NCBI RefSeq assembly: GCF_022539505.1
Contig: NC_061510.1
Coordinates: 278,090,330-278,154,329 of the forward strand
Direction of reading: 5' to 3'
DNA length: 64,000 bases
Source: Lolium rigidum
Lineage: Eukaryota > Streptophyta > Magnoliopsida > Poales > Poaceae
The notes under the pieces were generated by a model. That model saw nothing but the letters and a program-made list of their open reading frames with translations, was not told the origin of the DNA and did no database searches. Each line of letters begins with the position of its first letter. Within the stretch, counting starts at the first letter, position 1. The translations under genes were made by a program, and so were the position numbers. Shown one piece after another: positions 56,031 to 64,000 of the stretch.

Positions 56031-56205
56031 ACACCAACAACTTGCCGATCATCCCTCTGGATGAGTGCTGGATTCTGGCTAGGACCAAGCCCGTCAAGCT
56101 CTCCATCATCCCGATCGGTGGGATACTGATGATGTTTAACGGGCTTGATAAAATGTCTTGATTATCCCTGGAAATGGTGCCAGAAAATACAACTTGATTG
56201 ATCCT
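56031..56205 (+). pseudogene. Gag start of the Gypsy-like element, second part
   Basis: The frame TNNLPIIPLDECWILARTKP, VKLSIIPIGGILMMFNG continues from 49693 across the inserted element, then stops at about 56158. The rest is lost where an unrelated LTR fragment begins at 56206. Confidence 0.5.
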
Positions 56206-56850
56206 CACATCACTACCATCCCCTCCGGTTGTCCCAATTTCTGTCACTTCGGGGCCATTGGTTCCGGACAGCGATATGTGTATACAACTTGCAGGTAAGA
56301 TCATAAACAACGAATATCATGATGAAATAATAACATGTTCAGATCTGAGATCATGGCACTCGGGCCCTAGTGACAAGCATTAAGCATAACAAGTTGCAAC
56401 AATATCATAAAAGTACCATCTACGGACACTAGGCACTATGCCCTAACAATCTTATGCTATTACATGACCAATCTCATCCAATCCCTACCATCCCCTTCGG
56501 CCTATAGCGGGGGAATTACTCACACATGGATGGGGAAACATTGCTGGTTGATGGAGAGGCGTTGGCGGTGATGGCGGTGATGATCTCCTCCAATTCCCCG
56601 TCCCGGCGGAGTGCCGGAACGGAGACTTCGGCTCCCGCGACGGAGTTTCGCGATGTGGCGGCGTTCTGGAGGGTTTCTGGCGACTTCGAATTCTCCCCGT
56701 GCGTTTTTAGGTCGAGGCGAATAAGTAGTCCGAAGGGGGGCGTCGGAGGCCGGCCGAGGGGGCCACACCACATGGCCGCGCGGGCCCACAAATTAGAGGC
56801 AAAACAATAGCAAAAGTGTTCGGGAAAGTAGATACGTTTTGGACGTATCA
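56206..56850 (-). mobile_element. LTR fragment, Sabrina/Athila-like (3' LTR of the element to its right)
   Basis: It matches 7782-8640 of the solo LTR, including the end GATACGTTTTGGACGTATCA. About 550 bases at the other end of the LTR and a central part of about 200 bases (counterpart of 8370-8575) are missing. At 56851 it is followed by ACTCCCCCCAAGCTTAGC, the complement of a polypurine tract, so it is a 3' LTR on the minus strand. Confidence 0.75.
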
Positions 56851-56885
56851 ACTCCCCCCAAGCTTAGCTTATTGCTTGTCCTCAA

Positions 56886-56985
56886 NNNNNNNNNNNNNNN
56901 NNNNNNNNNNNNNNNNNNNNNNNNNNNNNNNNNNNNNNNNNNNNNNNNNNNNNNNNNNNNNNNNNNNNNNNNNNNNNNNNNNNNN
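56886..56985. other. Assembly gap, 100 N
   Basis: Exactly 100 N, a conventional placeholder for a gap of unknown size. It lies 35 bases behind an LTR border. Confidence 0.99.
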
Positions 56986-59900
56986 CCCATAAGGGTGACT
57001 CCAGGGTTTATATCGAACTCTTGGGAACCAGACAAAGAGAATTCTCTTCTCCCTTCTTCTAGCAATTCTTCAAGTAAAATAAAAGCCTTGTGTCCCCAAC
57101 TCCACCCTATGGTTTTCAAGCACAAGGTTTCGTGTAAGTAATAAAAAAACAAGTAAAAATAAAACAAGTAAAACTAGACTAGATAAAATAAGTAAGTAAA
57201 AAAACTATAAAAAGGTTGATTTTTTTGGTGTTTTGGATGCAAATAAGAAAAATAATATTTTTGTATTTTTGGATTAAGATAGTGCAACAAATAGAAAACA
57301 AGATAAAAGCAATATAAAGGTGTTTCTTATGATAAAAAAGTGGACCGGGGTGCATGGGTTCACTTGAATATTCCCTCTTTAAGTTGTAGTGGACAAATAG
57401 TAATTCATCAATGAGATATGAGGGTGCAAATAATAGTATGTGTAATATCCGAATTAATATGGGCATCACGTTCTAACATTGATATGGTGCAACACATATC
57501 TCTTATACTCCACAAAAGGGAAAACTCCATGAAATTTTGTATTAAGAATTAACACAGCATAGCCATAAGTATTTTGACATGATGTTTGAATATAAAATAT
57601 GCTATCTTGAACAAAGAACATCATCACTACTGCCATGTGCCAAACATAGCACATGCATTCACTTTATCCCTAGTGAGGTAGCAAAGGAAAAGGCAAAGCC
57701 ATAATACATCATGAAAATATTGTCACTATCCAATCGCTAAAACCATGCTACTACATCTAATACACACATAACCGCACACACGCTCTTGCATAGATGTTGG
57801 ATCAGAACAAATACTTAAGAACGGTGTACATAATATGCATCTATCAATACATATTACACATAATATGATCAGATCTCATAGCAAGATATCATAGAATAAG
57901 GATCCACCACATAGGTATTACAAATTTAAGGCCATAATCATGTGAGGCAGCTCATATGGCACTAAGAACTATGAAGAACATGAGAGAAATAGATCAAGCT
58001 ACTGCTAGAAATACGTAGTCCATAGGTGGACTACTCTCCCTTTATCATGGTGATGATGATGAAGACATTGGAGAAGGTGGAGATCCCTCCGACGGTGATC
58101 CCGATGAAGTTTCCCCCTCCAATCTTCTCTGCAACAAACTCAATTTTCGTGTTTCTGTGTTTGTGTGGATCTCTCTTCCCGAGAACTCTTCGGGGCAATA
58201 TATATAGTGACTTTTAGGTCAAAATACGTCGGTGTTCAAAAGAATCAAGTTGATTGGACGATCGACGACCGAAAGAGCACAAGTGGCGCGCCGTAAGTGT
58301 TTGGGCGCGCCACCTAAGGTCTTTTGGACCTCAGGCCCATCCATGTATCCTCCCAAGCTCCAGGGTGCTTATCCCGATGAAAAAGTGACGCTCCAAAAAT
58401 CCCAGGTAAATTTGACTCTGTATAGGTCCTTGAAAGTGAAAAATACACAAAACATGATTTTCCTGTTCTGCATAGTTATAAACCAAATAAAGGGGATCAT
58501 TGGTAAATCCCTATAAATCAATTTAAAACATGGTATTATCATCATACATGTTCTAAATATGTGGAAATTCAATATGATAAAGGACAAAGTTCATGTATGC
58601 ATTTTACATGCATCAACATCACCAAGCTTGACCTATACTTGTCCCGAGCATAAAGGTGATAAAAGTAACATGAACTTTGGAGTTTATATATATAGCTTCT
58701 AAATAATCATGCAAAGGATCACAAGGTTCAGTCAATAAAGAATGACAAAAAGTAATATGAACTCATCAAGTGATAACTCTTAATTCTACCAAAGCATGCA
58801 TAATAGTAAATAGTATTGTAAGAAACATGAATGATAAGTAATATGAATCATAAAGCATGCTTAGATGAATCCTATAGAATTGTTGGAAGACTCTTTGTCC
58901 TCTCTTTTAGGGAATATTTCTTTTGACTCATGAACACAAGAAAGTAAGCAGGAAATGTATGTGCTAAACCTCCAACAAAATATAAAGTAGAGAGCATAAA
59001 ATATGGTTTTGAGCTATGCAATTCATGTCAACAATAATAATAAGGATGGGGTACCAAGTATCTCATGTATGAAGATATCTATGTGTCATGAGTTTGACCT
59101 CTTATGAGTAAGTGTTGCCTCAATTTCTCGAATGCTAAGGACTACACCTCTCATTTCACAACTCCGGGTTACAAAGACCTTTCAACATACATGTTTCAAC
59201 CAAGTATCGCAATGGGGTACCTTCATGCCTCCTGTACGATGGACCAAAGGAGATGTGTATATCAACTATAGGCCATCCATACCGGGACAATATGAACAAG
59301 ATACGTTGAGCATCCTCTCTAACTCCCTCTCTCACTTTTGCTCATACTCTTTTTTCTTTTCTTTTTTCACTCTCTTTTTCACAACTCTTTTTTCTTAATT
59401 TTTTCACTCTTCCTATTGAGGATGCTCATTGATAAAACTTTCACGATGATTAAGCATGGATTCGGTTAGCGGCCCATTGCTCTTCTCTAACAATGCATGC
59501 CTACTTGCTTAAAATAACCTCCATTCATTCCACAAGAGATAACCATCAACAAAACAAAATAAATGATGATCAACGTAGGGTGTAATACCCCAAAAGTGCA
59601 GTGTTGAAAGACTTCCCTAGTAAACATAGTTACGGTCTAGCTCATTACTCATAATCCGTCAAACCAACAACATTCATAGTGGTATTTTCCTACCAAATCT
59701 TACTTTCTTATGAGCTTTAAATTGCACAAAAAGGAAATTTTGAAAAGGTTGGAGGCAAGACACACACATTATACTTGGAATAGAAAGTGCTATATAGGTA
59801 GGTATGATAGACATTGCATTTGATTTGCGCTTGAAAACAAGTCTATTCTTGTGTAAGAATTCAAATATTTTGGCTAGCAAGAGGTCTAAAAGCATGCAAT

Positions 59901-61270
59901 AGTATCCATAGGCTATTCGTTCATCATCAAACAATGACAATTAAAATTAAACATCTATGTATACTATAAATAGCTACCACTTAATAAGGAACATAAAAAA
60001 TCATCACACAATAGAGCATGTGAAACTAGAAATACCATACACAAAATAAATTTCAGCCTGTAGGCATTCCTCCTTTTCTTTTATAAGCCTACAACTTATT
60101 TTACTTTGAACATTCAGAGATAAATAGTTTGGTTCAGTAGCTCATTCATAAGCATTATAAACACTCAATATTATGGTCCTTTCATTTAAAAAACAAAACT
60201 AGACACAAATAAAATAAGGACGCTTCAAGTTTTTTGCGAAATTTCTATGTTGCTCAAAAAATAGAGTTTAGAGGTGCTGAAACCAGAAGTTTTTGAATGA
60301 GTCCAGTGGGTTTCATGGGCATCACAAAACTTATGATATTCATCAAACTTGAATCATCTCTGTGTGATATTTTTCCATTCCCTGTGAAAAAACTTCAACA
60401 CAAACTTTTCTGCCCATTCTTTTCTTTGGGGTGATGTTAGAGGTACAAAGAAATCATGCTTGCTGATATTTTACTCAAGAATAAAATTATATATTCATGA
60501 AATGGAGAGCACATAATGTTCTAATCATTATAGTATATCAAAAGTTCCAAGTAAAAATCATTTTGATACTCAAAAGAATGGATCTAACAAAGTAAGGTAG
60601 AATCTATCAATAATTTTTGCTGCGGCAAAACTGAATTTTTGGCACTTAGACACCTCAAAAAATTTAGCAAATTTACATGCATATAGTGAAAAGTTACAGC
60701 TACTGTGATTTATCAAGATTTTAGGAGTTACCAAAAAATATGAATAATCGTGCACTGAAAAGTGCAGTGCAGAAATCAGCAACTCCATATTATGATTGCA
60801 ACTTTAAACATCCAAATTGGTAAAAACTTGATACTTTATTTAAAAACAAGAGAGTAAACTAAAAGACAAATAACATGCTACAGAAAGCATGCAAAATAAA
60901 AAAAAATATAAAAAATCTCGGGTTTCCTCCCGTAAAGCGCTTTCTTTATAGCCATTTAGCTAGGCTTACTTACTTGATTCAAGTGTCATGGAAATTATGT
61001 GGTAGCATGAATGATGCTATGTCCTTCTTACTTGGAAATTTCTACATACACTTCTTGTGTGGGAATTGAAACTTGGCATTCCCTTCTTTAGAATCAATGA
61101 TAGCTCTTATTGTTGTTAGAAACTGTCTTCCAAGGATTATAGGACTAGAGGTATTTCTCCTCATGTCCATAACAATGAAATCAACAGGTACATATGTTAC
61201 ATAAAATTCAACCATTACATAATTTACTTTTCCTAAAGCCTTTTTTATTGAATCATCATCAAGTAATAAA

Positions 61271-61552
61271 TCAATAGATCATTTTTTTCACATTTTCGAG
61301 ATTAAGTAATTCATATAGCTCTTTCGATATGACAGAAACACTAGATCTTAAATCTAGAATGGCATGATGTGTTTCTTTGTCAATAGATATTAAAATCTTA
61401 GGGATCCACGCATCCCCAAGCTTAGGTGGTATCATAGCCTCATTATTGTACATCTGAATCTTTTCTTTAATGATAGTTAGCAATATAGGAACCAAAAACA
61501 GCTTTATTAACATTAATTGTGGGATCTTTAGAAAATTTCTCAAGTATAGCAA
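61271..61552 (-). pseudogene. Aspartic protease-like fragment, Athila-like
   Basis: The frame includes NNEAMIPPKLGDAWIPKILI, DKETHHAILDLRSSVSVISK and LYELLNLENVKKM. The pattern PPKLGD..P, then a D-L-x-S-S-V/I-S box and a following LYE(L/K) is that of the protease of Athila/Sabrina-type Gypsy elements, in which DLGSS replaces DTG. Gly is replaced by Arg here (DLRSS), which would most likely abolish activity. Confidence 0.6.
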
Positions 61553-61706
61553 TCAATTCATTCAAGCTACATTTATATAGATCCAAGAGTGGTTCCCTAG
61601 CTTCACTAAGAATTTTAAATTATTCAATATGTTTATCATTAGCAAGCATTAGAGTTTGTTTTTCATCCATAGCATTCAAAGTTTCTCAAGATTTATCTAC
61701 AACTTC

Positions 61707-62000
61707 TTACACATATTTAATTGTTTCTTCATGGCTCTTTTGTTGTAAGATATTTTTGAAAGACTCAACTTCTTGTGTTAAGAGCTTAAATTCACAAATA
61801 AATGCATCTTGCCTTTCAAATTTTTCTATTAATTCTTTATTCAACTCTCTTTGTGAATCAATAAAAGATCTAATGGTGTTTTCTATTTCATTAGAGTTAG
61901 TACCACTGATATATTTGTTTGGAACATAAGGTGGACGGCCATAATTATTGTTATTCCCATACCAATTGTTTACAAAGTTTCTTATAAAATTAACATCCAC
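61707..62000 (-). pseudogene. Gag C-terminal fragment, Athila-like
   Basis: The frame reads MDVNFIRNFVNNWYGNNNNY, GRPPYVPNKYI, then a helical, Glu/Lys-rich part (FIDSQRELNKELIEKFERQD, LLTQEVESFKNILQ). An Asn/Tyr/Pro-rich stretch followed by a coiled coil just before the protease is the layout of gag tails in this group. Downstream stops (61600-61700) separate it from the protease. Confidence 0.6.
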
Positions 62001-62186
62001 ATTTTCATTGTTGCTGCCAACTAACTCTTATAAAGGTACATTGTCATTATTATTTTTAGCTAAGTAAGTAAGCATGGTATCAATTTTATTAGATAAAGGA
62101 TTTTCTTCTTCAATTGAATGCATTTTCTTTGTGAGATTATGTGCTCTTTAAGTATGTCATTGACTATGATTATGAAATATGCTTTC

Positions 62187-62746
62187 TGTCGTTGCCTAAT
62201 CGACGGTACCTCGGAGGAGGGATCCTCACGAGGGGGAGAAGAAGTAGGGGCCATAGGGCGGAGTGCACACGGGACGGTGGTACGCGATTTACCCAGCCTT
62301 CGAACACCCGCACGATGACGGGGCCTACCGTCGCTTGTCCGGAATTATCCGGGCGCTTTCGCGTTGTTACAATGAGTTGTGGTTGTGCCTCTAGGGCTCC
62401 CGGGATCCGGCTTATAAAGGCGCACGGATCTAGGGTTTACATGGAGAGTCCTAGCCGGATTACTTGGTTGCCTAACTACGGTACAATGTCTTGCCGTGTA
62501 CGTCAAGGATCCGCCTTCCCTTATACGTCGTACCGGATCCGGGTTTCTAATGGGCCTCCATGGATCCGGGTTCCTCCAAAGGTCGGTCGGATCCGGCTTC
62601 CCTCTCCTGGGCCGGACTTCATCCTTCAGGATCAACAGCAACTGGGCCGCCCGATGGGCCACATGCCACATCACCATCTATGGGCCACCCGGGCTTGCCG
62701 GATCTAGGCAATGTCGATGGTATACCCATGAAGTATACCCACAACA
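62187..62746 (-). mobile_element. 3' LTR of a second Gypsy-like copy (family of 23100/49592)
   Basis: 560 bp, on the minus strand from TGTTGTGGGTATACTTCATGG to GGCAACGACA. It is followed at 62747 by GTAGCCCCCAGAG, on the minus strand the polypurine tract CTCTGGGGGCTAC, so the internal region lay to the right and is lost beyond 62764. No TSD could be shown. It is recognisably diverged from the interrupted LTR (23100-23341 plus 49268-49592). Confidence 0.75.
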
Positions 62747-62764
62747 GTAGCCCCCAGAGTTCTC

Positions 62765-64000
62765 TGATACGTCTCAAACGTATCTATAATTTCTTATGTT
62801 CCATGCTACTTTTATGATGATACTCACATGTTTTATACACACTTTATGTCATTATTATGCATTTTCCGGCACTAACCTATTGACGAGATGCCGAAGAGCC
62901 GATTCTTGTTTTCTGCTGTTTTTGGTTTCAGAAATCCTACAAAGGAAATATTCTCGGAATTGGACAAAATCAACGCCCAGGGTCTTATTTTTCCACAAAG
63001 CTTCCAGAAGACCGGAGGGGATACGAAGTGGGGCCACGAGGGCCCGTACCCATAGGCCGGCGCGGCCAGGGAGGGGCCCGCGCCGCCCTATGGTGTGGGC
63101 CCCTCGTGAGCCCTCCGACTCCGCCCTTCCGCCTACTTAAAACCTTCGTCGCGAAAACCCCAGTACCGAGAGCCACGATACGGAAAACCTTCCAGAGACG
63201 CCGCTGCTGTCAATCCCATCTCGGGGGATTCAGGAGATCGCCTCCGGCACCCTGCCGGAGAGGGGAATCATCTCCCGGAGGACTCTTCATCACCATGATC
63301 GCCTCCGGATTGATGTGTGAGTAGTTCACCCTTGGACTATGGGTCCATAGCGAGTAGCTAGATGGTTGTCTTCTCCTCGTTGTGCTATCATGTTAGATCT
63401 TGTGAGCTGCCTATCATGATCAAGATCATCTATTTGTAATGCTACATGTTGTGTTTGTTGGGATCCGATGAATATGGAATACTATGTCAAGTTGATTATC
63501 AATCTATCATATATGTTGTTTATGTTCTTGCATGCTCTCCGTTGCTAGTAGAGGCTCTGGCCAAGTTGATACTTGTAACTCCAAGAGGGAGTATTTATGC
63601 TCGATAGTGGGTTCATGCCTCCATTGAATCCGGGACATTGACGAGAAAGTTCTAAGGTTGTGGATGTGATGTTGCCACTAGGGATAAAACATCAATGCTT
63701 TGTCTAAGGATATTTGTGTTGATTACATTACGCACCATACTTAATGCAATTGTCCGTTGTTTGCAACTTAATACTGGAAGGGGTTCGGATGATAACCTGA
63801 AGGTGGACTTTTTAGGCATAGATGCATGCTGGATAGCGGTCTATGTACTTTGTCGTAATGCCCTGATTAAATCTCATAGTAGTCATCGTGATATGTATGT
63901 GCATTGTTATGCCCTCCGATTGGGGCTTAGGGTTGACGGAATCCGGCAAGCTGACGCGAGACATCGGTTCACAGACAAGCGGGGAGAGCGATTTACCCAG
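62765..64000 (+). mobile_element. LTR, relative of the LARD LTR, cut by the window end
   Basis: Starts TGATACGTCTCAAACG and is alignable with the LARD LTR over its first several hundred bases (for example GCATTTTCCGGCACTAACCT, TTTTTGGTTTCAGAAATCCT), but clearly diverged. The GC-rich centre (63000-63280) holds chance ORFs on both strands. The right border is outside the window. Confidence 0.7.

Larger units (their letters stand above)
56851..62186 (-). mobile_element. Internal region of an Athila/Sabrina-like element
   Basis: From the polypurine tract at 56851 to the LTR at 62187. Gag C-terminus and protease are at the far end (62000-61271); the rest, 61270-56986, shows no RT, RNase H or integrase motif in any frame although it is over 4 kb. 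The block at 60918-60935 (complement AAGCGCTTTACGGGAGG) and CTAAGCTTGGGGATGCG at 61411 recur in this group. Either a deletion derivative or a non-autonomous form. Small ORFs (57179-57469, 59674-59940 and others) are AT-rich chance frames. Confidence 0.6.

Noticed and set aside
62141..62817. ORF of 188 codons and neighbours
   Set aside because: They lie across the antisense strand of an LTR; no domain and no counterpart in the sister LTR.
1..64000. CRISPR arrays, operons, rRNA or tRNA genes
   Set aside because: I searched by eye for regular spaced repeats, tRNA-like cloverleaf boxes and rRNA blocks; only tRNA-complementary primer sites were found. The window is plant nuclear DNA.

Overview
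This window looks like intergenic DNA from a large, repeat-rich grass genome, most likely a Pooideae cereal or forage grass (Triticeae or a close relative). The reasons are the LTR families that start TGATACGTCTCC, the Tat/Retand-type and Athila/Sabrina-like Gypsy elements, TIR-flanked MITEs, a CACTA element, and introns with GT-AG borders. Almost every base belongs to a transposable element or a remnant of one. The only host gene I can support is a broken PTI1-like protein kinase on the minus strand at 14208-17757.

Layout. 1-3166: unassigned DNA, a MITE, and the LTR plus gag start of a decayed Tat-type element. 3167-11426: a long Gypsy LTR (from 4195) that carries a solo LTR (7231-8640, target duplication GGGCC), then a Tat-type RNase H fragment. 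11427-14207: AT-rich DNA with no gene. 14208-17757: the kinase pseudogene, split inside an exon by a small TRIM-like LTR element (14929-17347, target duplication AGGGT). One LTR of that element holds a Harbinger-type MITE (15287-16187, TAA). 17798-23099: an LTR element with a Met-type primer site at 22003; a 3.55 kb CACTA element (18059-21610, target duplication GAT) sits in its LTR. 23100-56205: a Gypsy element whose 5' LTR was hit by a 25.9 kb Tat-type Gypsy element (23342-49262, target duplication GCTAT) and whose gag was hit by a second, non-autonomous element (49694-56025, target duplication CTTGT). 56206-62186: an LTR fragment, a 100-N gap and the internal part of an Athila-like element on the minus strand. 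62187-64000: two more LTRs.

The large Tat-type element has gag, protease, reverse transcriptase, RNase H, archaeal-type RNase H and integrase on the minus strand. On the opposite strand, starting near its 3' LTR, it has a second, multi-exon gene (30209-41044) with its own TATA-like box, resembling the plant 'putative gypsy type transposon' family. Three later insertions lie inside this element: a single-LTR copy of the non-autonomous family (23994-29076, AGGTC), a LARD-like element (31805-38708, CAAGC) and a solo LTR (43804-44691, AAAGC).

The most interesting signals are in the non-autonomous family, present as two oppositely oriented copies. Each copy has an antisense, very acidic ORF with repeated WADSE boxes and a TATA-like box about 80 bases upstream, and each carries many inverted GCCGAT/ATCGGC pairs that form perfect hairpins. 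Two different Tat-lineage families here therefore share one plan: sense gag or gag-pol, plus an unrelated antisense gene starting behind the 3' LTR. All family names rest on motifs and structure read by eye; no database search was possible.
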